Part shown: piece by piece, positions 1-8,502 of the stretch
Layout of the letters: every line of letters starts with the position of its first letter
How positions within the stretch are numbered: position 1 is the stretch's first letter
Assembly (NCBI GenBank): GCA_024102975.1
Contig: JAGFJD010000512.1
Span: 1-39,671, forward strand
Length of the DNA: 39,671 nucleotides
Direction of reading: 5' to 3'
From: Phaeodactylibacter sp.
GTDB taxonomy: Bacteria; Bacteroidota; Bacteroidia; Chitinophagales; Saprospiraceae
Notes under the pieces: model-generated
Seen by the model: only the letters and a program-made list of their open reading frames with translations
Told to the model about the DNA's origin: nothing
Database searches by the model: none
Made by a program: the position numbers and the translations under genes

Positions 1-2
1 CA

Positions 3-117
3 CACCTGGACGAGAAGCCTGTCCCGCTCATTAGCGCAGCAGGGCTGTGGAATGGCGCTTCCATCCACGACGGGCATTCCACAGCCCGTCGCGGAGCTTG
101 AGCGGGAAGTCCAGGTG
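3..117. repeat. Long interrupted inverted repeat (three paired arm segments)
   Basis: Three successive segments pair with their reverse complements in the correct nested order: 3-10 with 110-117 (8 bp), 22-30 with 99-107 (9 bp) and 42-54 with 75-87 (13 bp). The whole 115-bp stretch could therefore fold into one long hairpin with internal bulges. No convincing gene overlaps it. It lies beyond the end of the polysaccharide locus, outside the nearby terminator. It may be a dispersed palindromic element or part of an element extending off the window. I found no second copy in this window. Confidence 0.6.
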
Positions 118-126
118 GGGCTACAA

Positions 127-172
127 AGCAAAAACGGCCCGGCTGCGACAGCAGCCGGGCCGTTTTGCTTTT
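127..172. terminator. Bidirectional intrinsic terminator at the end of the polysaccharide locus
   Basis: A perfect 12-bp GC-rich stem (135-146 paired with 151-162) with a 4-nt loop is flanked by an A-tract on one side and a T-tract on the other, so it can terminate transcription in both directions. On the minus strand it lies about 125 nt past the stop codon of the GH31 gene, the last gene of the susCD operon. It is the natural 3' end of that long transcript. The 120 nt between the terminator and the GH31 stop show no gene. Confidence 0.85.
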
Positions 173-295
173 GCGTCCCCATTTTGCGGCATAAGTTCCA
201 TATGAGCGAACGCCGCCCGCCGCCCGGCAAAAGGGCTGTGCTTTGCGCCTTGCCCGCCAGCACTTCAACCGACGACACTTCGGTCCTGGCCGCAG

Positions 296-1876
296 TTACA
301 TTTTTTTAAAAACAGGCACCGTAGCCCGCCCAACTTCGATTGAGATAGTTTTACCTCCCAGGTATGTTTTTCCGTCCAACCCTTTCCACTTTCCTTTTGG
401 CAAGACTACCTTTCTTTCCTTCGCGCCTTTTTCCAGCACGGGGGCCATCAGGTAATCCGGGCCCAGCATGAATTGATCTTTGATCCCGGCGTACCCCTGA
501 TGGGGGAATTCGTATTCCATGAGCCGGACGACAGGCTCCCCCGTTTGTGAGGACTTAACCGCCAACTCCAGAACCAGAGGGGCGAATTTTTCTTTGAGTT
601 GCACAGCTTCTTTTATAGCAGCCACATGTTCTTCATCCAGAATCCTGAACGGGTTGACTGAAAACTGCATCATAGGCATCAGGGCATGTACCTGGGCGGC
701 CCGCACGACCAACTCCTGGTCGATGGCCTTTATGCTTTTAAAATTGATATACTCTCCGCCTCCGATCATGTCGGGGCAGGCATAAGGATACCCCATGAGC
801 CCCTGTAAGCCGATATGCGGGATCAGTTTTTGTACGTCCTGCCAGCTGTGGTTCTTATCCCAAAGGCGCTGGGCCAGCGCTTGGCCTCCCATTTGCCAGC
901 AGGCCCGGTATTCGTTGAGGGGGTATTCCAACCCAATTTCCGCAAACATCCGGCTGTGGTCATTTACGGTTAGGGTAGAATCAAAATAAGTAGCGTTGTG
1001 GTAAAATTCGGTGTCGCCGGCATCCAGTTTGAATCCGTCCACGCCATAAGCTTCCTGTAAATAATCCAAACGATCCTTAAACCACTTCCGGGCGGCCGGG
1101 TTGGAGAAGTCCAGCACCGCGCTTACGCCGTTCCACCAGCGAACCATTTTGGGTTCGTTTCCGTCCGGGTCTTTGATAAAAGCATAATACGGGCTATTCT
1201 TCAGCAGGCGGTATTCCCTCGAATCGGGGCTTACGAACGGGCATACCCAGAGCATGACTTTAAAGCCCATAGCGTGCAGGCTATCCATCATAGCCCTGGG
1301 GGCGGGGAACCGCCCGGGATGGAAATCCCATACGCCGTAGTCTTCCTGCCAGGTATCGTCGATCATCAGAACACCGGGAGGCAGCCCGTTGTCGAGCATG
1401 GACCGGGCGTAGGCGAGCACGTCCTCCTGGTTCTGGTTATGGGTAAGCTCGATCCAGGTGTTGTACTGGGGCTTAGTGAACATGATGGTATCGGGAATTT
1501 TCCCGGAGAAGGGAAAATGATTTTTTGAAGCCGCCAGGTAAGCTTCCTTCAGGGTGTTGCCGGCTTTCCTGATCACAAATTCTCCCGTCCCGTTGAGTTG
1601 GATCTCTTCCTCCGAAATGGTATAGGCAAAAGGCTGATCGCTGTAAATGTATCGGCCCTGGCTGGAAACCAGGAGAGATTGCAACTGATTGGGCGACCAG
1701 GAATGCGAAAAGTCAAAGGAAAATGCGCCGGTATGAGGCATTTGCTCACCGAGATGGATTACACCGGACCACCAGTGTTCATTGGGATTAACCGGGATGG
1801 TATCCTGAGCGCTGAGGGAGACAGTAAAGGAAAACAGAAAAAATACCAGCTTAGCTATGTGTCTGTCAAACTTCAT
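296..1876 (-). CDS. Secreted glycoside hydrolase family 31
   Basis: The product is 526 aa, with a signal peptide over about residues 1-24 ending in LSAQ. The GH31 catalytic barrel is clear: GFKLDAGD at 281-288 supplies the probable nucleophile D285, the following W-D (D340) before NHSW aligns with the family acid/base, and CPDMIGG at 367-373 matches the conserved DiGG segment. GH31 enzymes mostly cleave alpha-linked glucosides, xylosides, galactosides or sulfoquinovosides; the specificity cannot be read here. At this length it is a compact member without large accessory domains. It is the last gene of the locus, 13 nt after the GH2 gene and upstream of a strong terminator. The likely role is trimming alpha-linked side residues of the imported or surface-bound glycan. 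Confidence 0.92.
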   Translation of the reverse strand: MKFDRHIAKLVFFLFSFTVSLSAQDTIPVNPNEHWWSGVIHLGEQMPHTGAFSFDFSHSWSPNQLQSLLVSSQGRYIYSDQPFAYTISEEEIQLNGTGEFVIRKAGNTLKEAYLAASKNHFPFSGKIPDTIMFTKPQYNTWIELTHNQNQEDVLAYARSMLDNGLPPGVLMIDDTWQEDYGVWDFHPGRFPAPRAMMDSLHAMGFKVMLWVCPFVSPDSREYRLLKNSPYYAFIKDPDGNEPKMVRWWNGVSAVLDFSNPAARKWFKDRLDYLQEAYGVDGFKLDAGDTEFYHNATYFDSTLTVNDHSRMFAEIGLEYPLNEYRACWQMGGQALAQRLWDKNHSWQDVQKLIPHIGLQGLMGYPYACPDMIGGGEYINFKSIKAIDQELVVRAAQVHALMPMMQFSVNPFRILDEEHVAAIKEAVQLKEKFAPLVLELAVKSSQTGEPVVRLMEYEFPHQGYAGIKDQFMLGPDYLMAPVLEKGAKERKVVLPKGKWKGLDGKTYLGGKTISIEVGRATVPVFKKM

Positions 1877-1889
1877 GGTTTAATGTTCA

Positions 1890-4337
1890 TTATTTCTGAA
1901 ATGCTTTTTTCCCTTCTCTCCAGGCTTTAATGAAAACCGGCCGTTCATAACTGCTGATCAGTTCTCCTTCTGACCCGTGCAATGCCAGATAGACGTTAAT
2001 CGCTGCCGTTTCTTCCGGGACTGCCGGACTGAGGGGAACGATTCCGGCCAGCCCGGCATCCAGCGCCTGGATTTCAGCAGCAAATTTTCCTTCTCCCAGC
2101 TTCCTGTTACCCGCACTGATCTTCCAGTGTACGGTATAACCCGTTCCTTCCAGCAAAAGGTCATTTGCAATCCATATCTCCATCTCATCTTTGAGGTGGC
2201 TGAATACGGGTAGCGGCGCCAGCGGCTGATTTACCTGTGCCATAGCGAAGTAGCCTTCTTTTGGCCGCAGGTCATGACTGACAATGGATTTGGGCCAGTT
2301 TGCGGGCAGTATATCTACAAAGTGAAATTGCATATATCCGGCCACGTGTTGCGGCGACAACCGATAACCTTTGGTCACTTCGTCGAGTTGACAGGCCTGG
2401 AAACGCTGGCTGGCAAGGATGTATTCGCCCAGGTTCCGGGGCTGTTTCCCGTCAAAACCGATGCACATGCGCAGGTCGTCTTTTTTCCACTGCACATGAC
2501 CCACCAGGGTGTCCGTAACGGGGGCCGGCGCCGGCCCCCAGGCCTTTGGGTAATGTTCAGCCATGGTCAGGTAACTGTCCAGGGCTTCGCTGCCATATTC
2601 TCCCTTCAGCACCAAACGGGAAGTGGCTATATGCTTCTGCCATTTCCAGGGCTCGTGGATATCGCAGTACCAGCCCGGGTATTCATGGACATCCTCGATA
2701 ACCTGATCATAAAGCTCTGGTTCAAGCTCATAGAGCGCCCCGGGTTTCATCAGGTAGCCACATCCGTGTTGTATTCCACTTACCGGGTTGATGATGCGCT
2801 GGGCGTCTACGGACAGCACTGCTTTTACCCATTCAGCCACATGGATGGCTTCGGGGCGTTCGTTGCCAAGGCCGATCATGACGACTCCCGGATTATGATA
2901 CGTTTCTTCTGCCAGCTTTGCCGCTGCATCTATGAGGAAGGGTTCAGTGTGTGCCCCAAAATCGGGAAAGCGGGAGCCTTTTTCCTGCATGGAAAGCAGC
3001 CCCAGGCGGTCTTGCAACGTTCTGGCCTCTCTGTTTTGTACGTGCTGGCAGGACCGGATAAAGTTGAAGTGGGCTGCCTTGAGTAGCAATAAGATCTCCA
3101 GCATCTTGTCTTTTTCTCCCCAAAGGCTCAGCGCATTCATGCCCTGAAGGTTGGCGCCCCGAAGAAAAATAGCCCGGCCATTGAGCAAAAAGGCCCCTGG
3201 CTTCAGGCCGGGCCGGGGATTCTTTTCGGAAACCATTTCAAATGAGCGGATACCTGTCACTACCTCCTGCGCATCAATCAGTTTATCTCCATTGTAGAGT
3301 TTGACACGGCAGCGGTACAGATAGGGGCTATCGGGCGACCAAAGCCGGGCGCCGGGTAGAGGGAGCTCAAATTGGTGTTGGCCTTCGCGGTTTGTTTTCA
3401 GGTTGAATTGCTGTTGGTAGGCTGTCCCCTCAAAGTTTTCAGGCAGCCAGGCCACCTCACAACGGTAGGCGGCCGCCTTTTGGGTGTTGAGGTGAAAACT
3501 GACCGCGGCTTTCAGGTTTGCAGGCTCAGTTCTTGTTTTCAGGCCCGAGATGACGGCGCCTCCGGTGTATTCCAGATATACCGGGCCATGGATGCCGTAG
3601 CCGTTACCCAGATGGCGGTCGCCTTTTTGGAGGCCTTTTAAAGACTGGCTGCGATCTTTCACGTAACGTTGATCTTCCGCTGGGGCCACGGGGAAAGGCG
3701 CCCAGTAGGCAGCCTGTTCGCCGAAGGCCGGCCCGTCTGATATGCGGACAGCCAGCTGGTTATTCCTTTTCAGCAAGCCGGTCACTTCGAAGCGGAAGGG
3801 TTGAAAATACTCGGTATGGCTTCCCAGGTATTGGCCGTTGAGGAATACCTCGGCTTTCCAGTCCACTCCTTCAAACACCAGGAATACCCTCTTGCCACCT
3901 GAGGAAGGCAGGGCCTGGAAATCGATGTGGTACCAGAGGATACGGCTTCCCGGTTGCCTGCTAGCCTCTACGTTGGAACTGTCCTGAAATGGAGAACGGT
4001 ATTGCCACTCCGGCACGGAGGTTTCTTCCCAGAGGCGTTTTTGAAAATGCTTTTCCCATTCAGGCCTGTTTACCGGCGGTTCGACAGCTTGTTCCAGTTC
4101 GTAGCGTTTGTACCATTTGCCGGATATCGGCTGGCGTGTACGGATATTCAGCGGTTGAGGCAGGCTTTGCAGGAAGGGGCGGTAGTATTCCCGCAGGGAA
4201 TCCATTACGGCTTGCAGGCTTTGCTCATCTGTCGGCGCCCGGTGAAACGGCTGGCCAACTAGCGAGGCGTAAAGCGTCAAGAGTAGTATCAGGGCTGTAA
4301 ACAGTTTTCTGTAAAATGGCCTCATTTGGAAATGCAT
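1890..4337 (-). CDS. Secreted glycoside hydrolase family 2 (beta-galactosidase/glucuronidase type)
   Basis: The product is 815 aa. A hydrophobic signal segment lies at residues 11-27 and an alternative start (MRPF) four codons in. The order is GH2 sugar-binding beta-sandwich (about 130-260, including VFLNGQYLGSH), immunoglobulin-like domain (about 265-365), then the TIM barrel opening with FLLNGRAIFLRGAN. The acid/base is E493 in GLGNE and the probable nucleophile is E580 in KGEYGSE. The C-terminal part is a further sandwich domain. GH2 members remove beta-linked galactose, glucuronate, mannose or related sugars; the exact substrate is not decidable from sequence. Its ATG overlaps the upstream propeller gene's stop by one base (TAATG), which implies translational coupling. 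It sits 13 nt before the GH31 gene. Confidence 0.93.
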   Translation of the reverse strand: MHFQMRPFYRKLFTALILLLTLYASLVGQPFHRAPTDEQSLQAVMDSLREYYRPFLQSLPQPLNIRTRQPISGKWYKRYELEQAVEPPVNRPEWEKHFQKRLWEETSVPEWQYRSPFQDSSNVEASRQPGSRILWYHIDFQALPSSGGKRVFLVFEGVDWKAEVFLNGQYLGSHTEYFQPFRFEVTGLLKRNNQLAVRISDGPAFGEQAAYWAPFPVAPAEDQRYVKDRSQSLKGLQKGDRHLGNGYGIHGPVYLEYTGGAVISGLKTRTEPANLKAAVSFHLNTQKAAAYRCEVAWLPENFEGTAYQQQFNLKTNREGQHQFELPLPGARLWSPDSPYLYRCRVKLYNGDKLIDAQEVVTGIRSFEMVSEKNPRPGLKPGAFLLNGRAIFLRGANLQGMNALSLWGEKDKMLEILLLLKAAHFNFIRSCQHVQNREARTLQDRLGLLSMQEKGSRFPDFGAHTEPFLIDAAAKLAEETYHNPGVVMIGLGNERPEAIHVAEWVKAVLSVDAQRIINPVSGIQHGCGYLMKPGALYELEPELYDQVIEDVHEYPGWYCDIHEPWKWQKHIATSRLVLKGEYGSEALDSYLTMAEHYPKAWGPAPAPVTDTLVGHVQWKKDDLRMCIGFDGKQPRNLGEYILASQRFQACQLDEVTKGYRLSPQHVAGYMQFHFVDILPANWPKSIVSHDLRPKEGYFAMAQVNQPLAPLPVFSHLKDEMEIWIANDLLLEGTGYTVHWKISAGNRKLGEGKFAAEIQALDAGLAGIVPLSPAVPEETAAINVYLALHGSEGELISSYERPVFIKAWREGKKAFQK

Positions 4338-5641
4338 TATCTCGGGTTCTTAGGATTGAGGTCGCCAGGGAATATTGTTCCTCCCGGCAGGAAAAGAAAA
4401 AGCTTTCCCCTGCGGTCGCTTTCCCCGATCAAGACGGTGCCATCGGCGCCAATCGTCATGGCTTCAAACTGGTAGGCCCGTTTGGCGTAGTAGGGGCTCC
4501 TGTCTACCGAAAGATATCCCCAATTGAAGAACCCACCCTCGCCTGAAGTGGCGTAAGTGATCAGTTTGCAGGGTTCATCCAGCTCACCGGAGATAATGTA
4601 GAGCTGTTTGTCCTTCCCCAGCGCCATTGCCCTGGTTCTTCTGGAAAGGCGAGGTTTTCCCAAATTTGTAAGTATCTGTTGCTCCAGGTTGAGTTTAAAA
4701 ATGAATCCATCCGAAGTGCTGCCCCAGATGAGGCCGTTTTCCCCCCGGATCAGTTGCTCCACCACAGGGTAACCATAGTAATTCCATGATTCCCAGTATT
4801 CGCCGGGGATGCGGAGATCTGTTTTCTCAAACCGGGCGGTTTCGGGGTCGAAAACAACAATAAGCCCACCGTCTCCGGATGTGACGATCCGGCCGTCGGG
4901 CAGGTACAATAGGGCACGGGGAACACTGCGCCAGGAGCGCTCCGGGCCGGCATACACTTTTTGGGCCACTAGCGGGCCGAATTTTTTGACCTCGCGGGTT
5001 TCGATATCCATGCTGAAAAAAATGGCATCCGGATAAGTGAGCCCGTAGGCCAGCTGTTCTGAATCATCCATGCACAGGGCGTACACAGAATTGTTCGGTT
5101 CAATGATGCCCAGGTCCTCCAGGGCGGCTGTATCTTCGGGCAGATAAACCTGCTCATCGGCTTTTCCCGGGCGATAGCGAAAAATGCGCCCTCCCTCATA
5201 GCCTTCATGGTAAGCCTTGATGTCTTCCCAAAGCTGTTTTTCTATCTGGCGGTGCCCACCCGGGATCTCCTGGGTAAGGGGGATTTCGTCCAGCAGATTT
5301 TTTCCGGTTCCGATGTATACCTGGCCGTCATTTCCTTGGGCTATGGTGTGAAAAACCCCTGTGGCGCCAGGGATCAGGCCCAGTGGGCGTACTTTGTTGA
5401 TGAAACGGTCATAAAGGAAAAGGTACGATTGTTTTCCACTGGTAGCGCCATAGACATAACCATTATCCCGGTGGGTGAGAAGGGCAGAAATGCGGCTGTC
5501 GTCCGCCGGGATCTCCGTAACGCCCGGATAGCCAAGATCCCGGTAATCCAGATGATGGTTGTCAAAATTCGGGCTCACCCATTTTTGTGCCCAGCCGTTC
5601 AGTCCAATGAAAATAATAAATAAAGTATGAAGAGCTTTCAT
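4337..5641 (-). CDS. Secreted beta-propeller protein, function unknown (propeller B)
   Basis: The product is 434 aa with a signal peptide ending in GWAQ (about 1-18). The body consists of repeated blade-like units of the form 'D-G-x-hydrophobic-Y-hydrophobic-G-T ... hydrophobic-F-x-hydrophobic-D' (for example NDGQVYIGTG, ENGLIWGSTSDGFIFKLN and ADGTVLIGES). This indicates a six- to eight-bladed beta-propeller. The architecture resembles the gene immediately upstream (5673-7016), so the pair looks like a diverged tandem duplication. Such folds occur in glycan-binding proteins and in several polysaccharide lyase families (for example PL22, PL24 and PL25), but I see no motif that settles an enzymatic role. 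It lies between the other propeller gene (31 nt) and the GH2 gene (1-nt overlap). Confidence 0.85.
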   Translation of the reverse strand: MKALHTLFIIFIGLNGWAQKWVSPNFDNHHLDYRDLGYPGVTEIPADDSRISALLTHRDNGYVYGATSGKQSYLFLYDRFINKVRPLGLIPGATGVFHTIAQGNDGQVYIGTGKNLLDEIPLTQEIPGGHRQIEKQLWEDIKAYHEGYEGGRIFRYRPGKADEQVYLPEDTAALEDLGIIEPNNSVYALCMDDSEQLAYGLTYPDAIFFSMDIETREVKKFGPLVAQKVYAGPERSWRSVPRALLYLPDGRIVTSGDGGLIVVFDPETARFEKTDLRIPGEYWESWNYYGYPVVEQLIRGENGLIWGSTSDGFIFKLNLEQQILTNLGKPRLSRRTRAMALGKDKQLYIISGELDEPCKLITYATSGEGGFFNWGYLSVDRSPYYAKRAYQFEAMTIGADGTVLIGESDRRGKLFLFLPGGTIFPGDLNPKNPR

Positions 5642-5672
5642 TATATCAAGTTCATAAATGAGCGAATTTCTT

Positions 5673-7016
5673 TCATTCGGGTAGGGGATAGCTCAACAAC
5701 ATCATCGCATAGTGCCATGCGCCTTCAATTTCTCCCGCGATGTATTCGGGGTCATGTTCTTCAACCGCTCCTGCAAAGTAAAGCCGGTTATCGATGGGGC
5801 TGTACACGGCGCCCCCCAGGCCATACACCTTTCGGCCATCTTCCGTTTCCATCCGCCCCAGTTGCCGTCTTTTTCCGGAAGAGATGTCATACTCCACCAG
5901 AACGGAAAGCGGTGGGGTATTTCTTTCCGCCACTTTACCGGTGAATTCCCGTTCATCCAATACGTCCCATGATTCGGCGGAGTAATCGAATGAAACAGAA
6001 GTGACCGGAGCATAATAGGCTTTGCCGGGGGGAGCAAGCGTAAAGGCGAGCGTTGCGATCGGTATTTTTTTGGGGTCGTCGTTAAGATACTTGTCCGCAC
6101 ACATCAACGCGAGTGGGGTGATGGCGCCCTCTTCTCCGGCATAAGGATCAAACCGGAATAAACGGCTATCGGCATTGGTTATGCCGTAAAATACTTCTTC
6201 TTCCGCCTGCCATTCCAAAATGCGCCAGAGTGCCTTGCGGTCAATTTTGGGGTTGGACATGGTCCTGGGAGGAACCTGCGGGTTATTAGGTATGGAAATA
6301 TTCTGCAGGTCTTTGATGCGCCCTGTTTCCGGGTTGTATTTCCAAACTCTGTTCACAGGGAAAGCTCCGTAAATATTTCCCTTGTCATCCGCGGCAATGG
6401 TGCGGCAAATGTCCCAGTCATCCACCCTGCCCAGGCCGGTAGTGGTTTGTTTTTCCAGATCATACATGTACAAATGCCCGTCCTCCGCTAAACCGTAAAG
6501 GCGCCTGCGCTCCGGGTCGATACTCATGCCCAGCAGGCCGGCATGGCGGCTGATCCGCCCCAGGTTAACCAGCTCGCGTTCTTCGGGGTCGAACCTGAAC
6601 CAATGGGCTCCGCGGTAGCTCGAGGGGTCGATACATTCCGGGCCGTTATCTTCGCAGAAGTCACCGAAATAAATTTTCCCATCCTTATCTTCCACAAAGG
6701 AAACATGGATCTTCCCACTGGTTCGGATACCTTGCCCTCTCTCCCCTTTGAAGACGGTGAGGTCTGCCAGGTGTTCCATTTTTCCTGTAGCGGGGTCGAA
6801 CTCATAAAAATTGGCGGCATCGGCATGGGTGCAGAGCCCGATGTAGATCTTGCCCGATCTGGCGGTGTAGATGCCGCTCCACATGCTGTCGTCCTTTTTG
6901 TTCTCCGGGAAGCGGTGCGATTTGAGTTTGATAATGTCCTGGGCCTGGCCAGGGAGGGTAGTCAACAACACGAGTATGGACAAGAAGAGATAAGCAATGC
7001 TTGCTGGCTGATGCAT
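5673..7016 (-). CDS. Secreted beta-propeller protein, function unknown (propeller A)
   Basis: The product is 447 aa with a signal peptide ending in GQAQ (about 1-26). Propeller-type repeats run through the protein: SGKIYIGLCTHADAANFYEF, KDGKIYFGDFCEDN, RRLYGLAEDGHLYMYDLEK and KGNIYGAFPVNRVWKYNPE. Conserved-looking polar residues stand out between blades, including the H-A-D-A and RGAHWF segments, which could line a substrate site. It starts 10 nt after the sulfatase stop and so is co-transcribed with it. The family name is not recognised. A glycan-binding role or a propeller-fold lyase/hydrolase are the main possibilities, both by inference from context. Confidence 0.85.
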   Translation of the reverse strand: MHQPASIAYLFLSILVLLTTLPGQAQDIIKLKSHRFPENKKDDSMWSGIYTARSGKIYIGLCTHADAANFYEFDPATGKMEHLADLTVFKGERGQGIRTSGKIHVSFVEDKDGKIYFGDFCEDNGPECIDPSSYRGAHWFRFDPEERELVNLGRISRHAGLLGMSIDPERRRLYGLAEDGHLYMYDLEKQTTTGLGRVDDWDICRTIAADDKGNIYGAFPVNRVWKYNPETGRIKDLQNISIPNNPQVPPRTMSNPKIDRKALWRILEWQAEEEVFYGITNADSRLFRFDPYAGEEGAITPLALMCADKYLNDDPKKIPIATLAFTLAPPGKAYYAPVTSVSFDYSAESWDVLDEREFTGKVAERNTPPLSVLVEYDISSGKRRQLGRMETEDGRKVYGLGGAVYSPIDNRLYFAGAVEEHDPEYIAGEIEGAWHYAMMLLSYPLPE

Positions 7017-7026
7017 AATATGACTT

Positions 7027-8502
7027 TTAGTATTTGTATTCTATCCCACCAAAATGGCTGGTGCCGCCATACGGAAAGTAAGGATGATCTTCGTGGGCTT
7101 GTTCCATCCAGGTTTCGGCCCGGGATACCATTTCCGGATATTCCCTGCTGAGGGATCGTTGTTCGGCCGGATCGGCCGACAGGTCGTAGAGTTCGGTTGG
7201 CGTCCCGAGGCCATATCGCACTGCTTTCCATTTGCCAAAACGGAGCGCCTGCCTGAATCCTCCGTGAGGCATGGGCTCCATCCAGCTCTTCCCGTTGAGC
7301 TGGAACTCCCAATAAAGGTAATCATGGGAAGGCTGATCGGATCTTCCCAGTAGTTCCGGCAGGATCGAGATGCCATCGTGTGAATAGCCGGTGGCGCTTC
7401 CGGCAAGTTCCACGAAAGTGGGCAATACATCCCATTGAGCCCCAATATGGGCCGAAACTTGTCCTGCCGCCACTTTTCCCGGCCAGCGAACGATGAGCGG
7501 TACGCGAATGCCGCCCTCGTAGAAGTCCCGTTTATACCCTCGTAAGATGCCATTGCTTTGAAAAAAAGCATGATCGTGGCGGTCTTCATGGTGCCCGCCG
7601 TTGTCGCTGGTAAAGAATACTACGGTATTATTCGAAAGGCCCAAACTATCCAGCAGGGTGGTTACTTCTCCGATTTGCCCGTCCATTTTTTGGATGCGCA
7701 GGGCGTGCAGCCGTTCTACTTCCGGCCAGCCTTTCGACAAGAAAGTGGTGTCGGCTTCGGCAAGCGTATTGGGAGCATGAGGAATTTTCAGGGACATGAA
7801 CAGGAAGAAGGGGCGTTGGGTATTACTTCGAATGTACTGTTTGCTGCGGGCCAGCACAATATCATCCATGTAAATGCCTTGTTTATTCTTATTGGCCTCG
7901 ATCAGCAACTCCTCTTTGCCGTCATAAAGCAGGTATGGATAGTTCTGGTCTCTGACAATACCCTGCGCGCCATATTTTTCTGTAAAGTGTGCCTTTGCCG
8001 CAGCAGAGAAGCGTTCCCTCACCGTTTCGTCAAACCCGCGATCTTCCGGGTGGGTAGGGTTGAAATCGCCTTCCAGGTGCCATTTCCCGAAAATGGCCGT
8101 AGCATAACCTCTGGCCTTCATGATCTCCCCCAGGGTGGAATCCCGGGCGGAGAGCGGCATCATGAGCCACTGGCCGTCCTTAAAACCAAAGTTGCCCCGA
8201 ACCGAGGCATGGCCGGGGTGTTTCCCCGTCATCAGGCTGGCTCTGGATGGAGCGCAAACGGTGTTTCCGGCATAGAAATCGGTAAACCTCATTCCTTCTG
8301 CGGCGAGGCGGTCGATATTAGGCGTCCGGAACATTTCCTGCCCGTAACAGCCTAGTTCACCATATCCGAGATCGTCGGTAAGAATGAAAACAATATTGGG
8401 CTTTTGGGGAAGCTGCTCTTCCCCATCTGGCTTTTTAGGCCCGCAGGCAGCCAGAAAGATGAAAAAACCTAAAAGGGTAATATTGGCGTAGTTAAGATTC
8501 AT
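7027..8502 (-). CDS. Sulfatase, family S1 (formylglycine, Cys type), lipoprotein
   Basis: The product is 491 aa. The N-terminus is a lipoprotein signal with lipobox LAAC (C20), so it is probably anchored to the outer membrane or periplasmic face. The sulfatase domain begins with PNIVFILTDDLGYGELGCYG, giving metal ligands D43 and D44. The C-A-P-S-R motif at 83-87 carries the cysteine converted to formylglycine by a maturase. GKWHLEG and the later FTSDNGGH provide further metal- and sulfate-binding residues. The enzyme would remove sulfate esters from glycan chains, the strongest hint that the target is sulfated. It overlaps the upstream cytochrome/FG-GAP gene by 11 nt. No maturase (anSME or FGE) gene is in the window, so it must be encoded elsewhere. 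Confidence 0.95.
   Translation of the reverse strand: MNLNYANITLLGFFIFLAACGPKKPDGEEQLPQKPNIVFILTDDLGYGELGCYGQEMFRTPNIDRLAAEGMRFTDFYAGNTVCAPSRASLMTGKHPGHASVRGNFGFKDGQWLMMPLSARDSTLGEIMKARGYATAIFGKWHLEGDFNPTHPEDRGFDETVRERFSAAAKAHFTEKYGAQGIVRDQNYPYLLYDGKEELLIEANKNKQGIYMDDIVLARSKQYIRSNTQRPFFLFMSLKIPHAPNTLAEADTTFLSKGWPEVERLHALRIQKMDGQIGEVTTLLDSLGLSNNTVVFFTSDNGGHHEDRHDHAFFQSNGILRGYKRDFYEGGIRVPLIVRWPGKVAAGQVSAHIGAQWDVLPTFVELAGSATGYSHDGISILPELLGRSDQPSHDYLYWEFQLNGKSWMEPMPHGGFRQALRFGKWKAVRYGLGTPTELYDLSADPAEQRSLSREYPEMVSRAETWMEQAHEDHPYFPYGGTSHFGGIEYKY

Noticed and set aside
52..309. A small plus-strand gene of 85 codons at the left edge
   Set aside because: It runs across the long inverted repeat and the terminator and has no domain or plausible start context.
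2274..3086. A 270-codon plus-strand frame opposite the GH2 gene
   Set aside because: No recognisable domain, and the minus strand encodes GH2 catalytic motifs over the same region.
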